Below are positions 27,480 to 33,077 of a DNA stretch of 35,055 bases, in pieces. The notes under the pieces were generated by a model, which was not told the origin of the DNA, did not search any database, and was given only the letters and a program-made list of their open reading frames with translations. The number at the start of each line of letters is the position of its first letter. Positions within the stretch are counted from its first letter, which is position 1. This DNA comes from CAZJRB01 sp964547995 (GTDB taxonomy: Bacteria; Planctomycetota; Planctomycetia; Pirellulales; Thermoguttaceae), in contig CAZJRB010000081.1 in the NCBI GenBank assembly GCA_964547995.1, positions 1 to 35,055 of the forward strand, written 5' to 3'. Made by a program: the position numbers and the translations under genes.

Positions 27480-28408
27480 CGTTCACCGAGGTCGGGCAGA
27501 ATAACGACGAGCAGCTTCTCCCGGTTCTCTTCGCGGCGGGCAATCTGGAGGGCGGCCCACGCAGCCGCCCCGCTGCTGATACCGCACATGAGCCCCTCGC
27601 GCTTCGCAAGTTCGCGGGCAGTCTGAAAGGCGTCCTCGTCGAGCACCTGGACCACCTCGTCGATGATGTCCACGTTGAGCACGTCGGGAATGAATCCGGC
27701 GCCGATTCCCTGGATCGCGTGTTTACCCGGCTGGAGTTTCTCGCCGGCCCGGTGTTGGGTAATGACGGGGCTGCTGGCCGGTTCGACGGCCACGATATGG
27801 ACATCGGGTTTGAGCTGTTTGAGCCGTTCGCCGACGCCGGTGATGGTGCCGCCGGTGCCGACGCCCGATACGACGATGTCAACCGCTCCGTTGGTGTCGC
27901 GCCAGATTTCCTCGGCGGTTGTCTTGCGATGGATTTCGGGGTTTGCCGGGTTCTTGAACTGTTGCGGCATGAAGTAATCGGGGTTATCGCGTGCCAGCTC
28001 CTCCGCCTTGCGTACGGCTCCCGGCATCCCTTCGGCGGCCGGCGTCAACACGAGTTCCGCCCCCAGGGCACGGAGCATCCGCCGCCGCTCCAAACTCATG
28101 CTTTCCGGCATGGCGACGATCAGCTTGTAACCTCGCGAGGCACAGACAAATGCCAGACCAATGCCCGTATTGCCGCTGGTCGGCTCGACAACCACCGTAT
28201 CGTCCTTGATCAACCCGTCACGCTCCGCCGCACCGATCATTGCGCGGGCGATCCGATCCTTAACGCTCCAGAGCGGGTTCAGATTTTCCATTTTTCCAAA
28301 AACGGCCGCAGCGCACCCTTCGGTCAGGCAGTGCAGGCGAACCAGGGGGGTATTGCCGACGCATTGGGTAACGTCGTCATAGAGCCGGTCGGGACGTGGA
28401 GAAGCCAT
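27446..28408 (-). CDS. cysK: Cysteine synthase (O-acetylserine sulfhydrylase)
   Basis: Forms cysteine from O-acetylserine and sulfide with PLP. The N-terminus carries TQCVGNTPLVRL; the PLP Lys is in WSVKDRIA; the TSGNTGIGLA loop, QFKNPANP and GTGGTITGVG are all present. It follows cysE by 22 bases on the same strand, matching the known CysE-CysK functional pair (serine acetyltransferase supplies the substrate). 320 residues, normal. The convergent end overlaps dapB. Confidence 0.92.
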   Translation of the reverse strand: MASPRPDRLYDDVTQCVGNTPLVRLHCLTEGCAAAVFGKMENLNPLWSVKDRIARAMIGAAERDGLIKDDTVVVEPTSGNTGIGLAFVCASRGYKLIVAMPESMSLERRRMLRALGAELVLTPAAEGMPGAVRKAEELARDNPDYFMPQQFKNPANPEIHRKTTAEEIWRDTNGAVDIVVSGVGTGGTITGVGERLKQLKPDVHIVAVEPASSPVITQHRAGEKLQPGKHAIQGIGAGFIPDVLNVDIIDEVVQVLDEDAFQTARELAKREGLMCGISSGAAAWAALQIARREENREKLLVVILPDLGERYLSTPLYPDD

Positions 28409-28430
28409 CTCGTATTTCTCCCGTATGCTG

Positions 28431-29372
28431 TTATTGTGAATTGTTGCCGGCGCCCCGCATGTGCAATTCCGGCTTTTTTAACATGACGCTTGTTTCGGGC
28501 GCGATCGACCGCGTGATCCAGACGCTGGAACCGATGACCGCATCGTGGCCGATGACGGTCTCGCCGCCAAGGACCGTGGCATTGGCGTAGATTACGACGC
28601 GATCTTCGATCGTCGGGTGCCGCTTGGTCCCGCGGACCAGCTTGCCTTCGTCGTCCGTGGGAAAACTCAGCGCCCCGAGAGTGACACCTTGATACAGCTT
28701 GACCCGGTTGCCGATTTCGCTCGTCTCGCCGATGACGACACCTGTGCCGTGGTCGATGAAGAAGTAGTCGCCGATCTTTGCACCGGGATGGATGTCGATG
28801 CCCGTCTTACCGTGGGCCCATTCGGTCATCATCCGCGGGATGAGCGGAACGCCCATCTCGTGCAGTATGTGGGCGAGCCGGTAGACGGTCACGGCTTCCA
28901 GGCCCGGGTAGCAGAAGATCACCTCGTCGAGCGATTTGCACGCGGGATCGCCGTCGTAGGCGGCCTGGACATCCTTGGCCAGGACCCTGCGCAAATCGGG
29001 CAACTGCTCCAGGAAGGCGATGGTCTTCGCCTGGCCCAGGGCTTCGAAGTCTTGCCGCTGCTGTGCGTTGCACGAAGTGTCCTTGCCGGCGCCGTGACAC
29101 AGCGCCCGGGCGATTTGCATACTTAGTTTGTCGTGCAGACGATCGACCAGGTTACCGACGTGGTAGGACACGTTGCTGTGGTGCAGCCGGTCGCGACGGC
29201 GATAGCCTGGGTAAAGGATCTCCTTGAGGTCTTCAGTGGCTGAAATGACCGTTTCATAGCTCGGCAAAGGGCAATGTCCCAAGTGGTGGGCGGTGCCAAG
29301 CTCGAAGTAGGTCTCGACGATCCGGTCGGTCAAGTCGGGTAAGCTCTCTTTGAGACGAAAATCTGTCGTCAT
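28431..29372 (-). CDS. cysE: Serine O-acetyltransferase
   Basis: Acetylates serine with acetyl-CoA, the committed step of cysteine synthesis. Start at ATG 29370-29372, preceded by GGGAG, not the upstream ATG at 29396. The left-handed beta-helix hexapeptide repeats are seen in HGKTGIDIHPGAKIGDYFFIDHGTGVVIGETSEIGN...VTLGA and VVIYANATVLGGETVIGHDAVIGSSVWI. The catalytic His/Asp pair is expected in GIDIHPGAKIG...FIDHGTG. 313 residues, longer than E. coli CysE (273) because of an N-terminal helical region of the plant/epsC-like type. First gene of a cysE-cysK operon. Confidence 0.9.
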   Translation of the reverse strand: MTTDFRLKESLPDLTDRIVETYFELGTAHHLGHCPLPSYETVISATEDLKEILYPGYRRRDRLHHSNVSYHVGNLVDRLHDKLSMQIARALCHGAGKDTSCNAQQRQDFEALGQAKTIAFLEQLPDLRRVLAKDVQAAYDGDPACKSLDEVIFCYPGLEAVTVYRLAHILHEMGVPLIPRMMTEWAHGKTGIDIHPGAKIGDYFFIDHGTGVVIGETSEIGNRVKLYQGVTLGALSFPTDDEGKLVRGTKRHPTIEDRVVIYANATVLGGETVIGHDAVIGSSVWITRSIAPETSVMLKKPELHMRGAGNNSQ

Positions 29373-29690
29373 GGCAAATTGCTCCCGTTGGCCCACGGTC
29401 GAGACCGGGGCGCAACGTCAAGAAAAGCGGAACGAACGTAATGTAATGCCGGGTACGAGGTCGGGAAAGAGTGTGGGTGCATGTCCGGTCCTAGACCGGA
29501 CAACAACAGCAGCGATGAACGGGGCCGGACGGGTGGTTCGGTTTCATCGTAACGGACCTCGGTTGGACGTTACACCTAATCGTACGGGCGAAAGATGCCG
29601 GAATCAAGCTGTCCTGTATGATTTTCGGCCCCAAAACAAGGAACGATGAGAGTTTTTTCTGGTTCATCCGATTCCGGCGTTCACCCCAAT

Positions 29691-29713
29691 GGGCCGGGGG
29701 CAGTGCCCCCTCC
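29691..29713. repeat. Half-copy of the G-rich palindrome
   Basis: GGGCCGGGGGCAG followed by TGCCCCCTCC matches the right arm of the repeats at 10741-10762 and 30067-30088. No left arm is present nearby. Confidence 0.5.
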
Positions 29714-29960
29714 TTTGACTGCGGCGCGCACGGTTGCCCCCCACGTCACGGCATTCTGTCGAATTCCGGAAACAGTTTTTTTACGAGTCCTAATTGGGCA
29801 GCGCCACTTTCACCTAATCAAGCACGATTAAGTGTTGATCTCAAAACAAGTTACAGTTGGACCGTTGGTTTCCCGGCAAAATGGGAAGCATTTCGTCGTA
29901 AGTCGAAACGGATTCAGAAGTTAACAATGCTATCACTGCCCAAAGTGGTGCTGCCCAACT

Positions 29961-30128
29961 AAGGGGCGGCCGATAAATAACTTGCCGGATTCAGGAATAA
30001 AGGAGGCCGGATTCAGGAATAAAGGAGGGGGCACCTGCCCCCGGCCCATAACCGAACGAGCCAAGTGCCGGGGGCGGGTGCCCCCTACTTTCAATCCAAA
30101 TCGGAAGTTATTCTTCGGTCGCCCCTAA
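29961..30128. repeat. Miniature inverted-repeat element with inner tandem and G-rich palindrome
   Basis: The outer ends AGGGGCGGCCGATAAATAACTT (read inward from about 29961) and, on the opposite strand from 30128, AGGGGCGACCGAAGAATAACTT are near-complements. Inside lie two tandem copies of GCCGGATTCAGGAATAAAGGAGG and then the G-rich palindrome 30024-30088. A diverged relative of the ends is at about 7695 and 7850. It has no coding content, so it would need help from elsewhere to move. Confidence 0.65.
30024..30088. repeat. Full G-rich palindrome inside the miniature element
   Basis: Left arm GGAGGGGGCACCTGCCCCC (30024-) pairs with right arm GGGGGCGGGTGCCCCCT (to about 30086). It is a relative of the repeat at 10699-10762. 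Confidence 0.6.
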
Positions 30129-30273
30129 AGGGAGCGAAAAATCGTGAACCTTTTGTCCACTTCCGACGACTAATGGCAATAGAGAGTGTAGGAAGGGCTA
30201 ACCTGTAGCCGAATCACCTTCAGGCAGGATTAGGAACGATGGCTTCTTCGTGGTCAAGTATCAACGCCAAACC

Positions 30274-30292
30274 AAAATGCCTGGGGCGTTTT
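30274..30292. terminator. Small A-run/T-run hairpin, possible bidirectional terminator
   Basis: AAAATGCC, a TGG loop and GGCGTTTT form an eight-pair stem flanked by A's and T's, so it would work on either strand. Confidence 0.45.
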
Positions 30293-30370
30293 GCCGATGA
30301 TCCGGCGAATACGCTCCCCGGTTATCGTTTGCGCTTGTGACGCTTGGCTACCTACTGGAATGACAACCAA

Positions 30371-30402
30371 AGCCCGGTGTCACAGCGACATCGGGCTTTT
30401 TT
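30371..30402 (+). terminator. Strong intrinsic terminator just upstream of the tRNA array
   Basis: AAAGCCCGGTGTC, a 5-base loop (ACAGC), and GACATCGGGCTTT form a 13-pair stem (one G-U pair) followed by a run of T. Its direction is plus. It ends 20 bases before the first tRNA gene, so the array either starts at a promoter overlapping it or is not driven from the left. What it terminates is not clear: I see no gene in the 200 bases before it. Confidence 0.75.
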
Positions 30403-30422
30403 CGTGGGATTTCGACACATTT

Positions 30423-30494
30423 GGACTGGTAGCTGAGACGGTATAGCGCCTGGCTGAAGACCAGGAGACGGGGATTCGAGCGCCCCCCGGTCCA
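30423..30494 (+). tRNA. tRNA-Phe(GAA)
   Basis: Acceptor GGACTGG pairs with CCGGTCC. Anticodon stem CCTGG/CCAGG encloses loop CTGAAGA, anticodon GAA, U33 present. The T-loop is TTCGAGC. Discriminator A, then CT. CCA is not encoded. First gene of the array; one mismatch at the tip of the T-stem. Confidence 0.85.
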
Positions 30495-30520
30495 CTGCGC
30501 GGAGACCGCGCGCACCACAT

Positions 30521-30593
30521 GCCCCGTTCGTCTAACGGTTCAGGACAGCGGACTTTCGATCCGCAAACAGGGGTTCGATTCCCCTACGGGGTA
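30521..30593 (+). tRNA. tRNA-Glu(TTC)
   Basis: Acceptor GCCCCGT/ACGGGGT. Anticodon arm GCGGA-CTTTCGA-TCCGC gives anticodon TTC. T-arm GGGG-TTCGATT-CCCC. Discriminator A then CT. A GC-rich hairpin (about 30496-30515) separates it from tRNA-Phe. Confidence 0.9.
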
Positions 30594-30600
30594 CTTTGAT

Positions 30601-30695
30601 CAGAACGTGGCGAAGCCTAGTTATCGCGCCGGGCACCGACGCGCAGCGTTGGTCCGGGGGGCGGGAGATCGTCGGTTCAAATCCGACCGTTCTGA
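30601..30695 (+). pseudogene. Disrupted tRNA-Pro(GGG), hairpin in the 5' half of the anticodon arm
   Basis: Acceptor CAGAACG/CGTTCTG, D-stem GCGA/TCGC and T-arm GTCGG-TTCAAAT-CCGAC are intact. Between position 26 and the variable loop AGATC lie 37 bases instead of 17. The first 26 (30629-30654) are a hairpin element; the last 11 (CGGGGGGCGGG) match positions 33-43 of a tRNA-Pro with anticodon GGG. Thus the 5' anticodon stem and base 32 are replaced. Same position as in the neighbouring disrupted gene. Identity inferred by alignment to tRNA-Pro(CGG) at 31487. Confidence 0.75.
30629..30654 (+). repeat. Hairpin element copy 1
   Basis: CCGGGCACC is followed by GACGC-GCA-GCGTT and GGTC. The arms ACCGACGC and GCGTTGGT pair fully (one G-T) around a GCA loop, with an extra GC bulge on the left. 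See copies at 30757, 31820, 32035 and 34702. Confidence 0.75.
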
Positions 30696-30730
30696 CTTCG
30701 ATTGGCTTGACGGGCGAAACGAAAGACAAC

Positions 30731-30823
30731 CGGGATGTAGGGCAGCGGCAAGCCCGCCGGGCACCGCCGCGGAGCGGTGGTCGTGGGAACACGAGATCGT
30801 GGGTTCGAGTCCCACCTTCCCGA
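30731..30823 (+). pseudogene. Disrupted tRNA-Pro(TGG), hairpin in the 5' half of the anticodon arm
   Basis: Acceptor CGGGATG/CTTCCCG (one mismatch), D-stem GGGC/GCCC, T-arm GTGGG-TTCGAGT-CCCAC. The anticodon region is again 37 bases: a 26-base hairpin (30757-30782), then GTGGGAACACG, which aligns with positions 33-43 of tRNA-Pro(CGG) as anticodon TGG. Same break point as at 30601. Identity is an alignment inference. Confidence 0.75.
30757..30782 (+). repeat. Hairpin element copy 2
   Basis: ACCGCCGC-GGA-GCGGTGGT: the stem base pair A-T of copy 1 is C-G here, on both sides. This compensating change keeps the pairing and suggests the folded form matters. Confidence 0.75.
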
Positions 30824-30834
30824 CTTGAGAAGAC

Positions 30835-30906
30835 GGTAGTCGAGGGCCGGTGGCCCGGACACGGCTGATAACCGCGTTGTGCTGAGTTCGACTCTCAGGG
30901 CTACCA
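30835..30906 (+). tRNA. tRNA-Ile(GAT)
   Basis: Acceptor GGTAGTC/GGCTACC. Anticodon loop CTGATAA, anticodon GAT. T-arm CTGAG-TTCGACT-CTCAG. Discriminator A then CT. D-loop is short and one A-C mismatch is in the anticodon stem. Confidence 0.8.
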
Positions 30907-30937
30907 CTGGTCAACAAGATACGAAAGGAGGTTCATA

Positions 30938-31138
30938 ATGCCCGACCTACGTCGATGGAAACGGATACGCCCGATCCATCACGGGGTCGTGGTGCAACAG
31001 GCAGCACACCGGACTTTTAATCCGGTAGGTGTGGGTTCGATTCCCTCCGGCCCTACTCGCTGGCGCGTAGCTCAGCGGCGAGAGCGGCGTCCTTATAAGA
31101 CGCAGGTCGTGGGTTCGACTCCCATCGCGCCGACTTGA
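30938..31138 (+). CDS. Small open reading frame with strong ribosome-binding site, running into tRNA genes
   Basis: AAGGAGG (30925-30931) is six bases before the ATG at 30938. The first ~15 codons (MPDLRRWKRIRPIHHG) lie in a gap of the array; the rest runs through tRNA-Lys and tRNA-Ile(UAT), so only the start region could be a real coding signal. Unknown; possibly a remnant of a gene or a short leader. Low confidence. Confidence 0.2.
   Translation: MPDLRRWKRIRPIHHGVVVQQAAHRTFNPVGVGSIPSGPTRWRVAQRRERRPYKTQVVGSTPIAPT
30983..31055 (+). tRNA. tRNA-Lys(TTT)
   Basis: Acceptor GGGGTCG/CGGCCCT. D-stem GTGC/GCAC. Anticodon arm CCGGA-CTTTTAA-TCCGG, anticodon TTT. T-arm GTGGG-TTCGATT-CCCTC with one mismatch. 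Discriminator A then CT. Confidence 0.85.
31061..31133 (+). tRNA. tRNA-Ile(TAT), rare anticodon
   Basis: Acceptor TGGCGCG/CGCGCCG. D-stem GCTC/GAGC. Anticodon arm GCGTC-CTTATAA-GACGC, anticodon TAT reading AUA. Most bacteria read AUA with a CAT anticodon modified by TilS; a UAU anticodon is rare. T-arm GTGGG-TTCGACT-CCCAT. Discriminator A then CT. Confidence 0.85.
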
Positions 31139-31145
31139 CTGACAC

Positions 31146-31218
31146 GGGACTAAGGTGTTAGCGGCAGCATCCCCGGCTCTTAACCGGAGAGGTGAGGGTT
31201 CAAGTCCCTCTGGTCCCA
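31146..31218 (+). tRNA. tRNA-Lys(CTT)
   Basis: Acceptor GGGACTA/TGGTCCC. Anticodon loop CTCTTAA, anticodon CTT, stem CCCGG/CCGGA with one mismatch. T-arm GAGGG-TTCAAGT-CCCTC. Discriminator A then CT. Second lysine gene beside the TTT one. Confidence 0.85.
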
Positions 31219-31230
31219 CTCGTACAACAA

Positions 31231-31302
31231 GCACTGGTCGTTCAGCGGCAAGGACACCGCACCCGTAATGCGGCGACGAGGGTTCGAGTCCCTCCCGGTG
31301 CT
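31231..31302 (+). tRNA. tRNA-Thr(CGT) with C33
   Basis: Acceptor GCACTGG/CCGGTGC. Anticodon arm CCGCA-CCCGTAA-TGCGG: anticodon CGT, but position 33 is C, not the near-universal T. T-arm GAGGG-TTCGAGT-CCCTC. Discriminator T then CT. Confidence 0.8.
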
Positions 31303-31334
31303 CTTGGCTCTTTGACAATTCGGTGCCAACTGTA

Positions 31335-31405
31335 GCGCCCATGATGTAGCGGCAGCCTGTCGCCTTGCCATGGCGGATGTGCGGGTTCAACTCCCGCTGG
31401 GCGCT
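31335..31405 (+). tRNA. tRNA-Gly(GCC)
   Basis: Acceptor GCGCCCA/TGGGCGC. Anticodon loop TTGCCAT, anticodon GCC. T-arm GCGGG-TTCAACT-CCCGC. Discriminator T then CT. D-stem is imperfect. Confidence 0.85.
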
Positions 31406-31486
31406 CTTTCATCGAAACGCGCACTGTCCTCCGACTTCAGACTCGACTGGCGTCTCCGGCACCTTTCGGCGCGCAACGATGAAGAT

Positions 31487-31560
31487 CAGGACGTAGGAAA
31501 GCCTGGTATTCCGCGTGCCCCGGGAGCACGAGATCGCTGGTTCGAATCCAGCCGTCCTGA
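31487..31560 (+). tRNA. tRNA-Pro(CGG) with C33
   Basis: Acceptor CAGGACG/CGTCCTG, D-stem GGAA/TTCC, anticodon arm CGTGC-CCCGGGA-GCACG, anticodon CGG with C33. T-arm GCTGG-TTCGAAT-CCAGC. Discriminator A then CT. The only intact proline gene of three; used as template to interpret the two disrupted ones. Confidence 0.8.
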
Positions 31561-31569
31561 CTGACACGA

Positions 31570-31641
31570 TCCGGTGTGGCCAAACGGTAAGGCGGCGGCC
31601 TGTTAAGCCGAGGATTGGAGGTTCGACTCCTCCCACCGGAG
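31570..31641 (+). tRNA. tRNA-Asn(GTT)
   Basis: Acceptor TCCGGTG/CACCGGA. Anticodon loop CTGTTAA, anticodon GTT, stem GCGGC/GCCGA with one mismatch. T-arm GGAGG-TTCGACT-CCTCC. Discriminator G then CT. Confidence 0.85.
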
Positions 31642-31662
31642 CTTGTGGTGCAGAACGACGAG

Positions 31663-31790
31663 TGATTTCCATGTAGGCCGGATTGGCAATCCGGCCTGGG
31701 AAAACGTCAACCTCGCGACGGAACCGCAATCCGCTTTGGTGTGGATACCGAACACTGGACGGATTGGCAATCCGTCCTACATGGAAATCA
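31663..31790. repeat. Composite palindromic insertion with GTAG feet
   Basis: TGATTTCCATGTAGG at the left (31663-31677) and its perfect complement at the right (31776-31790) enclose two inner palindromes: GCCGGATTGGCAATCCGGC (left) and GGACGGATTGGCAATCCGTCC (right). GTAG begins at 31673 and CTAC ends at 31780. About 128 bases, no coding content. It has landed between tRNA-Asn and the remnant tRNA at 31791. Confidence 0.65.
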
Positions 31791-31869
31791 GCCACGAGAT
31801 TCGGAAACGGAAGGGCAAGCCGGACCAACGCTTCGCGTTGGTGCCCGGGTTCGACTCCCGCAGGGCACT
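31791..31869 (+). pseudogene. Remnant tRNA: 3' half with reversed hairpin element
   Basis: Only a T-arm-like end (TTCGACT loop, CCCGC) and an acceptor-like AGGGCAC, discriminator T then CT, can be recognised. The element at 31820-31848 lies where the anticodon and variable regions would be, and its end supplies the T-stem's 5' side. The 5' half was probably lost with the palindromic insertion that ends at 31790. No anticodon remains. Confidence 0.55.
31820..31848 (-). repeat. Hairpin element copy 3, reversed
   Basis: Arms ACCAACGC and GCGTTGGT around a TTC loop, flanked by CCGG and GCCCGG. Read on the minus strand it matches the other four copies. Confidence 0.7.
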
Positions 31870-31877
31870 CTCGATGA

Positions 31878-31952
31878 TGCGGGGTAGTCGCTGTTGGCAG
31901 TGACGCCTGGCTTTGAACCAGGAGGCCGCAGGTTCGATTCCTGCCCCCGCAG
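31878..31952 (+). tRNA. tRNA-Gln(TTG)
   Basis: Acceptor TGCGGGG/CCCCGCA. Anticodon arm CCTGG-CTTTGAA-CCAGG, anticodon TTG. T-arm GCAGG-TTCGATT-CCTGC. Discriminator G then CT. Intact sister of the disrupted gene at 32000. Confidence 0.9.
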
Positions 31953-31999
31953 CTTGACGCGAACCGCGATACAAACGATGTGTCGTTGATCCCAGACGA

Positions 32000-32095
32000 T
32001 CCGGGGTAGTTGCTGCTGGTAGTGACGCCTGGCTCCGGGCACCGACGCGCAGCGTTGGTCGCAGGAGGCCGCCCATTCGATTCCAACCCCCGGAG
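32000..32095 (+). pseudogene. Disrupted tRNA-Gln, probably CTG, hairpin in the anticodon loop
   Basis: Acceptor TCCGGGG/CCCCGGA, D-arm and 5' anticodon stem CCTGG match the tRNA-Gln gene just before it. After C32-T33 the hairpin (32035-32060) replaces positions 34-38, so the anticodon is gone. The T-stem is also degenerate (GCCCA against CCAAC). CTG is inferred because TTG is the intact neighbour. Confidence 0.75.
32035..32060 (+). repeat. Hairpin element copy 4
   Basis: Same 26-base sequence pattern as copy 1 (CCGGGCACC, GACGC, GCA loop, GCGTT, GGTC), here inserted after position 33. Confidence 0.75.
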
Positions 32096-32108
32096 CTTGT
32101 TGAGGAGT

Positions 32109-32193
32109 GGAAGTCATCCGGCCGGATGAGGGGCCTGTCCTGAAAACAGGTGGTCGCCACAGCGACTTGTGGGTTCGAGTCCCACGGCTTCCG
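32109..32193 (+). tRNA. tRNA-Ser(TGA) with C33
   Basis: Acceptor GGAAGTC/GGCTTCC. Anticodon arm CCTGT-CCTGAAA-ACAGG, anticodon TGA with C33. Long variable arm with GTCGC/GCGAC stem, as expected for serine. T-arm GTGGG-TTCGAGT-CCCAC. Discriminator G then CT. Confidence 0.85.
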
Positions 32194-32207
32194 CTGCGAC
32201 ACGGCAC

Positions 32208-32278
32208 ACGTCCCTGGTGTAATGGCAGCATGACTGGTTCCAACCCAGTTGGTCAGGGTTCAAGTCCTTGGGGGCGTG
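32208..32278 (+). tRNA. tRNA-Trp(CCA)
   Basis: Acceptor ACGTCCC/GGGGCGT. Anticodon arm ACTGG-TTCCAAC-CCAGT, anticodon CCA. T-arm CAGGG-TTCAAGT-CCTTG. Discriminator G then CT. Confidence 0.85.
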
Positions 32279-32310
32279 CTTCGCGACGGTCGTCGCGCCG
32301 TCGAACGAAC

Positions 32311-32383
32311 AGTCCTGTGGCCCAGCGGCGAAGGCAGCTCCCTTACAAGGAGACGATCGGTGGTTCGAGTCCACCCAGGACTA
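32311..32383 (+). tRNA. tRNA-Val(TAC)
   Basis: Acceptor AGTCCTG/CAGGACT. Anticodon loop CTTACAA, anticodon TAC. T-arm GGTGG-TTCGAGT-CCACC. Discriminator A then CT. Confidence 0.85.
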
Positions 32384-32442
32384 CTGGGAAAGCCGAAAAC
32401 TGAAAGCTGAAAGCGGCGTCCTGCTTTCTGCTTTCAAGAAAC
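32384..32442. repeat. CTGAAAGC-type inverted repeat between tRNAs
   Basis: ACTGAAAGCTGAAAGC and its near-complement GCTTTCTGCTTTCA can form a hairpin in the gap. It looks like a small inverted repeat, not a gene. Confidence 0.45.
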
Positions 32443-32517
32443 GTCCTCGTGGAGCAGCCTGGAGTGCTCGCCTGCCTGTCACGCAGGAGATCGTGGGTTC
32501 AAATCCCATCGGGGACG
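32443..32517 (+). tRNA. tRNA-Asp(GTC)
   Basis: Acceptor GTCCTCG/CGGGGAC. Anticodon arm CCTGC-CTGTCAC-GCAGG, anticodon GTC. T-arm GTGGG-TTCAAAT-CCCAT. Discriminator G then CT. Confidence 0.9.
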
Positions 32518-32528
32518 CTCAACAAGAT

Positions 32529-32602
32529 GGCACGGTACGCGAACAGGCATAGCGGCCAAGCTCAAACCTTGGTGTCTGCGGGTTCGACTCCCGCCTGTGC
32601 CA
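32529..32602 (+). tRNA. tRNA with CAA (Leu) anticodon on a short-variable-loop body
   Basis: Acceptor GGCACGG/CTGTGCC. Anticodon arm CCAAG-CTCAAAC-CTTGG, anticodon CAA. The variable loop is only TGTCT (5 nt), whereas leucine tRNAs normally carry a long variable arm. T-arm GCGGG-TTCGACT-CCCGC. Discriminator A then CT. Charging identity uncertain. Confidence 0.75.
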
Positions 32603-32614
32603 CTTGAACAACAT

Positions 32615-32692
32615 GCGTCGGCTGGGCATTGGCGAGCCCAAGTGGCTGTAAACCACCCGCTTCGGCTGCAGGTTCAACTCCTGCCCGGCGCA
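32615..32692 (+). tRNA. tRNA-Tyr(GTA)
   Basis: Acceptor GCGTCGG/CCGGCGC. Anticodon loop CTGTAAA, anticodon GTA. Variable region CGCTTCGGCT is a longer arm, as usual for tyrosine. T-arm GCAGG-TTCAACT-CCTGC. Discriminator A then CT. Confidence 0.85.
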
Positions 32693-32699
32693 CTGACAT

Positions 32700-32770
32700 G
32701 GCCCGTTCGTCTAGCGGCAGGATGCGAGGCCCTCATTCTCGCGGCATGGGTTCGATTCCCATACGAGTCA
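32700..32770 (+). tRNA. tRNA-Glu(CTC) with C33
   Basis: Acceptor GGCCCGT/ACGAGTC with one mismatch. Anticodon arm CGAGG-CCCTCAT-TCTCG, anticodon CTC with C33. T-arm ATGGG-TTCGATT-CCCAT. Discriminator A then CT. Confidence 0.75.
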
Positions 32771-32775
32771 CTTAT

Positions 32776-32858
32776 GGCGAAGTGGTGGAACTGGTAGACA
32801 CGCGACACTCAGACTGTCGTGCCCTTGGGGCGTGGGAGTTCGACTCTCCCCTTCGTCA
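32776..32858 (+). tRNA. tRNA-Leu(CAG)
   Basis: Acceptor GGCGAAG/CTTCGTC. Anticodon arm CGACA-CTCAGAC-TGTCG, anticodon CAG. Long variable arm GCCC-TTG-GGGC. T-arm GGGAG-TTCGACT-CTCCC. Discriminator A then CT. A normal leucine tRNA; the contrast to the CAA and GAG genes. Confidence 0.9.
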
Positions 32859-32862
32859 CTAA

Positions 32863-32932
32863 TGCAGGTTTGGCAGGTGCCTGGCTGGCTTTCATAAGGC
32901 CGGAGTGCCCGGTTCGATACCGGGGCCTGCAA
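32863..32932 (+). tRNA. tRNA-Met(CAT)
   Basis: Acceptor TGCAGGT/GCCTGCA. Anticodon loop TTCATAA, anticodon CAT. T-arm CCCGG-TTCGATA-CCGGG. Discriminator A then CT. The D-arm is compressed. Could be elongator Met or lysidine-modified Ile. Confidence 0.75.
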
Positions 32933-32934
32933 CT

Positions 32935-33003
32935 CGCGGGTGGGCCAGTGCTCATCCGGGCCTCATGAGCCTGGACCGCCGGGTGCGACCCCCGGACCCG
33001 CTA
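32935..33003 (+). tRNA. tRNA with CAT anticodon, atypical T-loop
   Basis: Acceptor CGCGGGT/ACCCGCT with one mismatch. Anticodon loop CTCATGA, anticodon CAT. T-arm CCGGG-TGCGACC-CCCGG lacks the TTC. Discriminator A then CT. Possibly Met or Ile(CAT); weaker than the others. Confidence 0.55.
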
Positions 33004-33006
33004 CTC

Positions 33007-33071
33007 GTAGGCCGGATTGACAATCCGGCCAAGTAGTACCTGCTGCGGGCCGGGATGTCAATCCGGCCTAC
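33007..33071. repeat. GTAG-ended palindrome between tRNA genes
   Basis: GTAGGCCGGATTGACAATCC and GGATGTCAATCCGGCCTAC-type arms. The same core as the repeat at 31673. It fills the gap before tRNA-Leu(GAG). Confidence 0.6.
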
Positions 33072-33077
33072 ACGGAT

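Larger units (their letters stand above)
29373..30422. other. Gene-free, repeat-rich region before the tRNA array
   Basis: About 1050 bases with no protein-coding gene I can support. It contains a GTCCGGTC...GACCGGAC palindrome (about 29480-29500), a half copy of the G-rich palindrome (29691-29713), an AAGGGGCGGCCGATAAATAACTT-ended element (29961-30128), a small A-run/T-run hairpin (30274-30292) and a strong intrinsic terminator (30371-30402). Confidence 0.6.

Noticed and set aside
30186..30402. A non-coding RNA gene (tmRNA, SRP or 6S) before the terminator
   Set aside because: No tRNA-like end, no SRP loop consensus and no tag frame can be seen; only the terminator supports transcription.
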